A stretch of 8,950 bases of DNA from assembly GCA_021732805.1 (NCBI GenBank), contig JAKFUJ010000106.1, positions 1-8,950 of the forward strand, read 5' to 3'. The stretch comes from Betaproteobacteria bacterium (GTDB lineage Bacteria > Pseudomonadota > Gammaproteobacteria > Burkholderiales > SG8-41). Of this stretch, positions 1 through 5,340 are shown piece by piece; within the stretch, counting starts at the first letter, position 1; each line of letters starts with the position of its first letter. A program made the translations under genes and the position numbers. A model generated the notes under the pieces. That model was given only the letters and a program-made list of their open reading frames with translations, did not search any database and was not told the DNA's origin.

Positions 1-649
1 GACCGCTTTTGACATAAGGCAAACCGGTATTCGGTTGCGTGATCATGATATCGATTTCGCCCAGTATCGCGGCAGCCACGCCCTGCGCGCCGCCCTTGTA
101 CGGGATCGGTTCCATTTTGATGCCTGCTGCGCGCGACAACAGTTCTCCCGTCAAATGATTGGAAGAGCCGAGCCCGACCACGCCATAATTGACTTTGCCG
201 GGGCGCTGCTTTGCATACGCAACCAACTGCTTGACGCTTTGAACGGGTATCGACGTGTTGGCCACGATCAGCAGCGGTTGCTGCGCAATCTGTGATATCG
301 GGGCGAAGTCCTTGATCGCGTCGTAGCTGACTTTCTTGAAATACGCCGGAGAAATGAACAGCGTACTCGACGAAGCCATGAACAGGGTATGGCCATCGGG
401 GGCTGCCTGTATCGTCAGCTCCGCCGCGATCATGCCGCCGACCGAGCTTCGATTGTCCACGATCACCGGTTTGCCGAGTTGCTCGTGCAGTTTGGCCGCG
501 ATCGGGCGAGCCATGATGTCCACAGTGCCGCCGGCGGCAAAGGGCAGCAGCAGACGGATCGGACGACTCGGGTAAGCATCCTGTGCGTGCGCGCCGGCGA
601 GCGCCGAGAGCAATGCCGTCAACAACACGCCCCCAAAAAAATGTTTCAT
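1..649 (-). CDS. Bug-family (TctC-like) periplasmic solute-binding protein, C-terminus cut off by window edge
   Basis: Read on the minus strand this gives 216 complete codons with no stop, continuing past base 1; family members are usually about 320 residues. Residues 1-22 form a typical Sec signal peptide (MKHFF, then a hydrophobic stretch) with likely cleavage after AHA-22. The mature part opens with YPSRPIRLLLPFAAGGTVD, the N-terminal signature of Bug proteins. It continues with a GKPVIVDNRSSVGG segment, APDGHTLFM, and later PIPYKGGAQ and GEIDIMI, all standard family blocks. Start choice: AGGAG at 655-659 lies five bases before the ATG at 649. Family members are periplasmic carboxylate binders, some of which feed tripartite tricarboxylate transporters (TctABC); many are orphans, and no transporter subunits are visible here. 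The ligand cannot be deduced. The family assignment is secure. Confidence 0.93.
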   Translation of the reverse strand, partial: MKHFFGGVLLTALLSALAGAHAQDAYPSRPIRLLLPFAAGGTVDIMARPIAAKLHEQLGKPVIVDNRSSVGGMIAAELTIQAAPDGHTLFMASSSTLFISPAYFKKVSYDAIKDFAPISQIAQQPLLIVANTSIPVQSVKQLVAYAKQRPGKVNYGVVGLGSSNHLTGELLSRAAGIKMEPIPYKGGAQGVAAAILGEIDIMITQPNTGLPYVKSG

Positions 650-730
650 AAATTCTCCTGCGTAGTCAGCACTATCCTTCGAAAATTTCCTGAAACTTAT
701 CATCGACTTGCTTTGAAGAACTTGGAGGGA

Positions 731-760
731 ATTGTCAGCGAACTGGCTGAGCCTGACAAT
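731..760 (-). promoter_or_regulatory. Possible symmetric sigma-70-like promoter upstream of the Bug protein gene
   Basis: An 8-bp perfect inverted repeat, ATTGTCAG at 731-738 and CTGACAAT at 753-760, is separated by 14 bases. Read leftward it offers TTGTCA (759-754), a 17-base spacer and GACAAT (736-731), a fair sigma-70 match that would start transcription roughly 75 bases before the ATG at 649. Because of the symmetry the plus strand shows the same -35/-10 pair with the same spacing. It could instead be a plain operator or a hairpin. The sequence symmetry is seen directly; promoter function is inferred. Confidence 0.4.
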
Positions 761-937
761 GCCGGGGCATAACATGTGGAGATGACAGGATGTTGAATCG
801 AAGATAATCATAGTGCATTCCAACGAAGACCGACAACAAACAGCCATTGAGTAAGGCCCTTTATCGAGAGTGTCCGGCGCAATTTTTCCTGGTTGTTGAG
901 TCGGCAGATTGATGATCGTGTGCGCTGTTCAAAATCC

Positions 938-1164
938 GGCGGCCCCGCAGCACTGATTACAGGGGCGTTCGCCAGCATGCCGCCGGACATGCGTGGCGTG
1001 ATGATGGCGGTGGTATTTTTTCCCCGGGTTCAGCGCTGCATTTCTGGCGCCGCTGGCGTTCGGCCTGACGCTGGATCTGGTTGGGAGCAATCGGTGTTAC
1101 CGCATGGGGACTGGCGTTCACCAGCATCGGTATCTTCGGTGTGCTGTCGCCGAAGTACTGGTGA
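938..1164 (+). pseudogene. Decayed C-terminal remnant of an MFS transporter (two frameshifts)
   Basis: Three consecutive plus-strand segments in different frames read together as the last two helices of a major facilitator protein. Bases 938-1021 encode GGPAALITGAFASMPPDMRG followed by a short hydrophobic run. Bases 1026-1085 encode GFSAAFLAPLAFGLTLDLVG. Bases 1087-1164 encode AIGVTAWGLAFTSIGIFGVL and then SPKYW before a TGA stop. The order (PP-x-MRG loop, GFSAAF helix, GLTLDLVG loop, WGLAF helix) matches the usual end of MFS carriers. Frame changes near 1022-1026 and 1085-1087 break it, and no upstream MFS coding sequence is detectable, so it cannot make a working transporter. The family call rests on pattern recognition of about 75 residues. 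Confidence 0.55.
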
Positions 1165-1231
1165 TATTGGCAGCGCAACTAAAAATTCAATAAAAACAAT
1201 TACTTATGTATATTACCGTCAGATTTTGTTG

Positions 1232-1789
1232 CTACTGCTTCCCGGTATAAAACTCCGGCCACCGCTCCAGCACCGCCGGCGCATCCTCCTTGTAGATATG
1301 GCAGGAACTGATCTGGTAAGGCTTTTTGCCGGTAACCGGCTTGCGCGCGTTGTGCGATTCACGCGCGCGGCCGGTGGCCTGAAACGCGGTCGTGCCCAGC
1401 GGACCCAGCAGTTCAACCAGATGGGTGCAGCCGAGCACGCCGCCGACGCGTTCTTTGATGGCTTTGCGCCAGCCGGGGCCGATGGTCAGTCCGATCAGTT
1501 TTTTGAAATTCACCGTGATGCTGCCGCAGGTGGCGTACGGGCCGCTGTCGGTGACGGCTGCCACTTCATGGATTTTCAGATCGAGATCCACCGTCAGGCG
1601 CAACCACATGTGGTGCACCGGTTCGCCGGGCTGACGTTCGTTGCCGCCGTCACGGCGCGTGTGCACATAGGTTTTGGTATCGACCAGATGGCCTTCGATA
1701 TCCCATAACCCGTCCTCGCGTTCATAACCTTTGCATTCGACGGCGCGGGTGTGTTTCAGGGTGCGGGGTGCGGGGGCTGGCAACGGCAT
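1232..1789 (-). CDS. DUF2889 domain protein
   Basis: A 185-residue protein, close to the usual length of DUF2889 proteins. The recognisable family blocks are RAVECKGYEREDGLWDIEGH with LVDTKTY (about residues 16-42), then VHHMWLRLTVD, GPYATCGSITVNF, and the later GWRKAIKERVGGVLGCTHLV with ELLGPL (about residues 103-130). There is no signal peptide or membrane segment, so it is probably cytoplasmic. GGAG lies about eight bases before the ATG at 1789, and only 18 nt separate it from the end of the DUF1289 gene, so it is probably the last gene of the same operon. I know of no established biochemical function for the domain. Its place behind hydroxymethylglutaryl-CoA lyase suggests, without proving, a role tied to acyl-CoA or organic-acid catabolism. 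Conserved Cys, His and Glu residues could form a ligand or metal site. Confidence 0.82.
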   Translation of the reverse strand: MPLPAPAPRTLKHTRAVECKGYEREDGLWDIEGHLVDTKTYVHTRRDGGNERQPGEPVHHMWLRLTVDLDLKIHEVAAVTDSGPYATCGSITVNFKKLIGLTIGPGWRKAIKERVGGVLGCTHLVELLGPLGTTAFQATGRARESHNARKPVTGKKPYQISSCHIYKEDAPAVLERWPEFYTGKQ

Positions 1790-1807
1790 AAAGCGGGCTC
1801 CGATAAT

Positions 1808-2011
1808 TCAATGGGTGGTGGCATGGGCGGCGCGGCGGATTTCAATCTGCGCCAGTACTGCGTGTTTCTGTGCCGGGTTGTAACGATGCCAGAAACTGAT
1901 TTCATCCATGGTGCGCCAGCAGCTCAGGCAGTAGCCGTGTTGCTGATCCACCACGCAAGACATCGTGCAGGGTGATTCCACGTCGGGCAATGTATCGGCG
2001 TGAGAGGTCAT
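1808..2011 (-). CDS. Small four-cysteine DUF1289 protein
   Basis: A 67-residue protein with the DUF1289 pattern: SPCTMSCVVDQQHGYCLSCW followed by RTMDEISFWHRYNPAQKHAVL. The four cysteines (C15, C19, C28, C31) are spaced CX3C-X8-CX2C, which suggests a bound metal such as zinc or an iron-sulfur centre; that is inference. The domain spans nearly the whole protein, with a short polar N-terminus and no signal or membrane segment. Its ATG (2011-2009) overlaps the TGA of the lyase gene (2010-2008) in an ATGA junction, so translation is probably coupled to the lyase. A much longer reading frame runs upstream in the same frame through the lyase gene, but it is an arginine- and histidine-rich shadow. 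Function of the family is unknown to me. Confidence 0.85.
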   Translation of the reverse strand: MTSHADTLPDVESPCTMSCVVDQQHGYCLSCWRTMDEISFWHRYNPAQKHAVLAQIEIRRAAHATTH

Positions 2012-2913
2012 GCCGCTTTGGCGCGGATCGCGCGCGCGGCGCGCGACAGCGTGGGTCGGCCCAGCACGCCGCAGATGTAATCGCCGGCGGCGATCAGTTT
2101 CTGCATGTCGATGCCGGTTTCGATGCCGAGGCCGTCGAGCAGGTACAACACATCCTCGGTGGCGACGTTGCCGGTGGCGCCTTTGGCATAGGGACAGCCG
2201 CCGAGTCCGGACACCGAACTGTCGAAGGTCGCGATGCCGCATTCCAGCGCGGCATAGACATTGGTCACTGCCTGACCGTAGGTGTCGTGGAAATGTCCGG
2301 CCATGCGTTCGATCGGAATGTGCCGGGCGACGGCTTCGATGACCCGGCGGGTCTTGCCGGCAGTGCCGGTGCCGATGGTGTCGCAAACGGTGATTTCATA
2401 ACAACCCATCGCGTCCAGCGCCTGCGCGACATGCACCACGGCTGCCGGAGCCACTTCACCTTCGTACGGACAGCCAAGGCAGACGGAAATATCACCGCGC
2501 ACCTTGATGCCGTGGGCGATCGCGGCCTTTGCAACCTCGGCGAAACGCGCGAGGCCTTCGTCGATGCTGCAGTTGGTGTTGCGTTTGGAAAAACTTTCAG
2601 TGGCGGCGCCGAACACCACGGCCTCATCCGCGCCGGCGGCAATCGCCGCTTCCAGTCCCTTCATGTTCGGCACCAGCACCGGATAAATGACGCCGGGCTT
2701 GCGCTGGATGCCGGCCATGACGTCGGCGTTGTCGGCCATCTGCGGCACCCATTTCGGCGAGACGAAAGCCGTGGCTTCGATGATGCCAATACCGGCATCC
2801 TGCAGGCGGTGGATCAGCTCGATCTTGACGGACGCCGGCACCTGCGTCGCTTCATTCTGCAGTCCGTCACGCGGGCCGACTTCGACGATGCGTACTTTTT
2901 GGGGCAGTGCCAT
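2008..2913 (-). CDS. mvaB: Hydroxymethylglutaryl-CoA lyase (leucine degradation)
   Basis: A 301-residue TIM-barrel lyase of normal bacterial length; liuE is an alternative symbol. It cleaves (S)-3-hydroxy-3-methylglutaryl-CoA to acetyl-CoA and acetoacetate, the last step of leucine and isovalerate catabolism. Visible hallmarks are VEVGPRDGLQNE at 10-21 with the catalytic R15/D16 pair, ESFSKRNTNCSIDEG at 106-120, GCPYEGEV at 147-154, the metal-binding GHFHDTYGQA at 206-214 (H207, H209), and the signature SGLGGCPYAKGATGN at 235-249 with catalytic C240. The start at 2913 is preferred over an in-frame ATG at 2955 because GGAGG lies nine bases before it and family members begin at this point. It sits downstream of liuC, with which it acts consecutively, and overlaps the DUF1289 gene. 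All key residues are present. Confidence 0.96.
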   Translation of the reverse strand: MALPQKVRIVEVGPRDGLQNEATQVPASVKIELIHRLQDAGIGIIEATAFVSPKWVPQMADNADVMAGIQRKPGVIYPVLVPNMKGLEAAIAAGADEAVVFGAATESFSKRNTNCSIDEGLARFAEVAKAAIAHGIKVRGDISVCLGCPYEGEVAPAAVVHVAQALDAMGCYEITVCDTIGTGTAGKTRRVIEAVARHIPIERMAGHFHDTYGQAVTNVYAALECGIATFDSSVSGLGGCPYAKGATGNVATEDVLYLLDGLGIETGIDMQKLIAAGDYICGVLGRPTLSRAARAIRAKAA

Positions 2914-2966
2914 ATCAGCAGTCCTCCGGAAATCGGCTATTGCCGGCCATGCCACTTATCAATATT

Positions 2967-3079
2967 CGTCACCCCGGCGAAAGCCGGGGTCCAGGAACGG
3001 TCCATTGCATCCATGATGGAGCGACTGGATTCCGGCTTGCCCCCCAAGGGGACTTCCTTCGGGGCGCGCCGGAATGACG
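2967..3079. repeat. REP-like composite palindromic element (CCCCGGCGAAAGCCGGGG type)
   Basis: This 113-bp element fills most of the gap between liuC and the lyase gene. Left part: an 8-bp perfect stem, 2971-2978 with 2983-2990, closed by a GAAA loop. Right part: ATTCCGGC at 3029-3036 pairs with GCCGGAAT at 3068-3075, with gcccc/ggggc nested inside. The centre is a TCCAT-G-ATGGA palindrome (3010-3020) framed by CCAG (2991-2994) and CTGG (3025-3028). The ends, CGTCACCCCGGC and GCCGGAATGACG, are inverted repeats matching at 10 of 12 positions. Such CCCCGGC-GAAA-GCCGGGG and GGAATGAC strings are known as dispersed intergenic repeats in many proteobacteria. As RNA it would fold strongly between two cotranscribed genes and could affect termination or mRNA stability. 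Confidence 0.85.
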
Positions 3080-3094
3080 TGCGGGAATGATTCA

Positions 3095-3943
3095 TCAGAT
3101 TTTCTTTTTGACTTTGGTCGGCGGAGCAGTGCGATGGGCCGCTGGCGCTTCGGTCCACGACGGTTTGCGTTTTTCAAGGAAGGCAGTGAGACCTTCCTGC
3201 GCTTCCGGCGTGGCGCGAATTTTGGCGATGATGTTGGCGGTTTCATTGACAATGCCGGGGCCGATGGCGCTGTGCGCGCTTTTCGGAATCAGTTTTTTGA
3301 TGGCTTGCAGCGCTTGCGGGCCGCTGGAATAGAGTTGGCCCAGCATCAGGCCGACGCGCTCGGTCAGGGCTTCTTCTTCGACGATGTCATGCACCAAGCC
3401 GATGCGCCAGGCTTCAGCGCAATCAAATTCCTCACCGGACAGCATGTAACGTCGCGCCTGGCGTTCGCCGATGGCGCCGATGACATAAGGGCTGATCATC
3501 GCTGGAATCACGCCGATCTTGACCTCGGACAAGCGGAAACTCGCAGTGCGCGTGGCAATCGCGATATCGCAGGCGGCAACGATGCCGCAACCGCCGCCGC
3601 GTACCGCGCCATGCACCGCGGCGACGGTGGGTTTGTTTAGTGTGTACAACGCATGAAACATGTGCGCGGATTCGCCGGCGCCCTTGAAGTTCTGCGCTTT
3701 GGTGAACTTTGCACTCTGGCGCATATGGGCGATGTCCGCGCCGGCGCAGAAACTTTTGCCGGCGCCGGCGATGACCACGGCGCGGATCGAATCATTTTTG
3801 CTGACCGCTTTCAGCGCGACGGTCAGCTCGCGCACCATGTCCGGATCAAACGCGTTGTGGACTTCGGGGCGATTCAGCGTCAGGGTTGCATTGCCGTATT
3901 CGTCGATGCTGGTCAGCACCTTGGTGCCGGTGGTTTTGCTCAT
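3095..3943 (-). CDS. liuC: Methylglutaconyl-CoA hydratase-like crotonase (LiuC/GnyH type)
   Basis: Crotonase-fold protein of about 282 residues that would hydrate 3-methylglutaconyl-CoA to HMG-CoA, the substrate of the lyase encoded next. Numbering from the upstream ATG at 3949: NRPEVHNAF at 26-34, the oxyanion-hole segment AGKSFCAGADIAHM at 63-76, GAVRGGGCGIVAACDIAIA at 114-132, and RLSEVKIGVIPAMISPYV at 139-156 with E142. The SEVxIGxIPAxISPYV block is typical of bacterial LiuC/GnyH rather than general enoyl-CoA hydratases. The first catalytic Glu of classical crotonases is replaced by Gly122, which I recall as usual in this subfamily. The C-terminus carries a lysine-rich tail (TKVKKKI). Of the paired ATGs at 3949 and 3943, the second has the better spacing (six bases) from a weak GAAAGA. 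A 111-nt gap to the isomerase gene contains TATACT near 4010 but no convincing -35. Confidence 0.88.
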   Translation of the reverse strand: MSKTTGTKVLTSIDEYGNATLTLNRPEVHNAFDPDMVRELTVALKAVSKNDSIRAVVIAGAGKSFCAGADIAHMRQSAKFTKAQNFKGAGESAHMFHALYTLNKPTVAAVHGAVRGGGCGIVAACDIAIATRTASFRLSEVKIGVIPAMISPYVIGAIGERQARRYMLSGEEFDCAEAWRIGLVHDIVEEEALTERVGLMLGQLYSSGPQALQAIKKLIPKSAHSAIGPGIVNETANIIAKIRATPEAQEGLTAFLEKRKPSWTEAPAAHRTAPPTKVKKKI

Positions 3944-4060
3944 GGTCATTCTTTCGTAATGTGTTCAGATGGCGCAGCAGATTTTTCCTGATCAGACAAT
4001 ATGAGTATAGGCGGTGACGGTCTGCAGCGTTCGACTCGTCCATTCTATGGAGCGCCGAAT

Positions 4061-4663
4061 TCACCATTTGCCCTTGGCCAGCCATTGCTCGATCTGGTCC
4101 AAGCGGTCTGAACCCCAGAACGGCTCGCCATCGACGATGATGTACGGTGAGCCGAACACACCGCGCTCGATGGCCGCGTCGATTTCGGTTTTCAGACGCT
4201 CTTTCACCGCGGCATCGTTCACCGCCTGAATCACGGCATCCTTGTCGTGGCCGAGTTTGGCGGCGACATTGGCGGTGATTTCCGGATTGGAAATGTCGCG
4301 GTCTTCGGCGAAGTACGCGCGATACAGGGCCTGGGCCAGCGTTCGGGCGGCGGGAGGGTCGCGATCGTTCAGCCAGTAAAAAGCGCGGCAGGCCGCAGTG
4401 GTGGCGACCGGAAATTTACCGGGAAACTTGAACGGCACGCTGAACCAGCGCGCCGAGCGCAGCAGGTCATGCTGTGCGTAGCTGCCTTTCATCGGGATCG
4501 TAGTCAGCGGTTGCTGGCCGGTAATCTTGAACACCGCGCCAAGCAGGATGGGTCGCCAGATCGTGGCGCGATCATATTTGGCAGCGAGCGCATCGATTTT
4601 TGCTGCAGCAAAATAGCCATAAGGGGAGGAAAAATCGAAGTAGAAATCAATGGGCTGGGTCAT
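4061..4663 (-). CDS. 2-hydroxychromene-2-carboxylate isomerase family protein (DsbA fold, kappa-GST-like)
   Basis: A 200-residue protein of standard length for this family. N-terminal IDFYFDFSSPYGYFAA (5-20) is the thioredoxin-fold start, with Ser13 before Pro where DsbA has cysteine; this matches the glutathione-activating serine of the naphthalene-pathway isomerase NahD. The C-terminal GVFGSPYIIVDGEPFWGSDR (168-187) holds the cis-proline loop and the conserved GxDRL motif. Family members isomerise 2-hydroxychromene-2-carboxylate using glutathione, but no aromatic-ring-degrading genes are present here, so its real substrate is open; a CoA-thioester or leucine-pathway accessory role is inference. 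AGGAG lies seven bases before the ATG at 4663. The 140-nt region upstream contains the 18-bp palindrome proposed as a LiuR-type operator, so this gene probably opens the regulated transcript. Confidence 0.9.
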   Translation of the reverse strand: MTQPIDFYFDFSSPYGYFAAAKIDALAAKYDRATIWRPILLGAVFKITGQQPLTTIPMKGSYAQHDLLRSARWFSVPFKFPGKFPVATTAACRAFYWLNDRDPPAARTLAQALYRAYFAEDRDISNPEITANVAAKLGHDKDAVIQAVNDAAVKERLKTEIDAAIERGVFGSPYIIVDGEPFWGSDRLDQIEQWLAKGKW

Positions 4664-4781
4664 GGCTGAGCTCCTCTGTGGGGCCTGCGCAGTAGCGGCG
4701 GAGGTGGTTGCCGTTTACGGAAGTTATGCTTGGGCCAGAGTGTAAAACACGCTAATTAATTGTTTTTAATGCGATTTTTGT

Positions 4782-4804
4782 ATTTCATTTACGTTAACGT
4801 AAAT
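4782..4804 (-). promoter_or_regulatory. Candidate LiuR-type operator A (18-bp perfect palindrome)
   Basis: Bases 4787-4804 form the perfect palindrome ATTTACGTTAACGTAAAT. Read leftward, 4803-4782 matches the site over the regulator's own promoter at 18 of 22 positions, including the non-palindromic tail AAATGxAAT, so orientation is conserved too. It overlaps the TGA of the regulator gene (4806-4804) and lies about 120 nt before the isomerase ATG. Downstream the strand is AT-rich with several weak -10 candidates. Operator function is inferred from the paired sites and the MerR gene between them. Confidence 0.7.
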
Positions 4805-5214
4805 CATGCTGCGGTATCGGATATGGGCTGCTTGCCGCTGTCGGGTTCCGTCAGCCGGCGCTGGCACTGGGTGGCGAAAAAGCTGATTTCATTGAGCATG
4901 ATCTCGACGTCCTCGCGCTGTTGTTCCAACTGGGCACGGCGGCGTTCCAGCTTGACCGCAAATTCCTGCAACTGCCGTGGCTCATCATGCGTCAGGTCGT
5001 ACAATTGGAACAGTTCGCGAATTTCGCTGAGGGAAAAACCGAGACGCTTGCCGCGCAGCGCCAGCTTCAGGCGCACGCGATCACGATGACTGTAGATGCG
5101 ATTGATGCCGTCGCGGGCGGGAGTGACCAGACCCTGGTCTTCATAATGCCGCAGTGTCCGCGTGGTCACGCTGAACTCTTGCGCCAAGTCACTGATGGTA
5201 TAGGTTTTACTCAT
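4804..5214 (-). CDS. liuR: MerR-family transcriptional regulator, LiuR-like
   Basis: A 136-residue DNA-binding regulator. The N-terminal MerR winged helix-turn-helix is clear: YTISDLAQEFSVTTRTLRHY (5-24), EDQGLVTPARDG (25-36), then NRIYSHRDRVRLKLALRGKR (38-57) and LGFSLSEIREL. A long charged helix, about 80-112 (LERRRAQLEQQREDVEIML), is the dimerising coiled coil. The short C-terminus lacks the cysteine pattern of metal-sensing MerR proteins (only C117). The DxLxxEFxxTTRTLRxYE and GKRLGFSLSEIREL blocks match LiuR, a known regulator of branched-chain amino-acid degradation in proteobacteria, and the neighbouring liuC and lyase genes agree. GGAG lies four bases before the ATG at 5214. It is probably autoregulated through the site at 5259-5280. 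Family is certain; the LiuR identity is likely. Confidence 0.88.
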   Translation of the reverse strand: MSKTYTISDLAQEFSVTTRTLRHYEDQGLVTPARDGINRIYSHRDRVRLKLALRGKRLGFSLSEIRELFQLYDLTHDEPRQLQEFAVKLERRRAQLEQQREDVEIMLNEISFFATQCQRRLTEPDSGKQPISDTAA

Positions 5215-5250
5215 TGTGCTCCGCAGCAGCAGCAGGTAATATGCGCCCGC

Positions 5251-5280
5251 ACAATATCATTGCATTTACGTAAGCGTCAA
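5251..5280 (-). promoter_or_regulatory. liuR promoter with candidate operator B
   Basis: Reading leftward from 5280: a -35 TTGACG (5280-5275), an 18-base spacer and a -10 TATTGT (5256-5251), about 37 bases before the regulator ATG. The hyphenated palindrome TTGACGCTTACGTAAA (5280-5265) covers the -35 and much of the spacer, a usual operator position for MerR-family proteins. It shares 18 of 22 positions with operator A. Because phaC starts only 60 bases away on the other strand, the same site could also influence phaC. Confidence 0.65.
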
Positions 5281-5340
5281 TAACGCTTTGGTTGTACAAA
5301 CGGCATCGGATTCTATGCTGATTGCCGGATAACAGGAAAA

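Larger units (their letters stand above)
650..1231. other. 582-bp region without an intact gene
   Basis: Between the Bug gene start and the end of the DUF2889 gene I find no ORF with recognisable protein character. Bases 650-760 hold the leader and likely promoter of the Bug gene. Bases 761-937 hold nothing I can name; the short ORFs on either strand there read as low-information sequence. Bases 938-1164 hold a decayed MFS transporter tail on the plus strand. Bases 1165-1231 are AT-rich. They lie just past the ends of the convergent MFS remnant and DUF2889 gene and contain no GC-rich hairpin with a T-run that would make a clear intrinsic terminator. Confidence 0.6.

Noticed and set aside
808..990. 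60-codon minus-strand ORF that at first suggested a transposase fragment
   Set aside because: I could not match it to any insertion-sequence family by eye, and there are no terminal repeats or target duplications around it.
1808..2386. Long 192-codon form of the DUF1289 frame
   Set aside because: The upstream 125 codons overlap the lyase gene in another frame and are Arg/His-rich nonsense; the ATG at 2011 gives a protein matching the domain and an ATGA overlap.
1972..3090. 372-codon plus-strand ORF
   Set aside because: It is antisense to the lyase and DUF1289 genes, has no recognisable domain, and its end is translated from the repeat element. The opposite strand encodes a full hydroxymethylglutaryl-CoA lyase with all catalytic motifs.
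2937..3252. Minus-strand ORFs of 73 and 97 codons containing SWTPAFAGVT and LDPGFRRGD
   Set aside because: These peptides are translations of the dispersed palindromic repeat and commonly produce spurious database proteins.
4742..4804. AT-rich stretch with TTAATTAA-like symmetry as a mobile-element junction
   Set aside because: No repeats or element ends are visible; it is better explained as the promoter region behind operator A.
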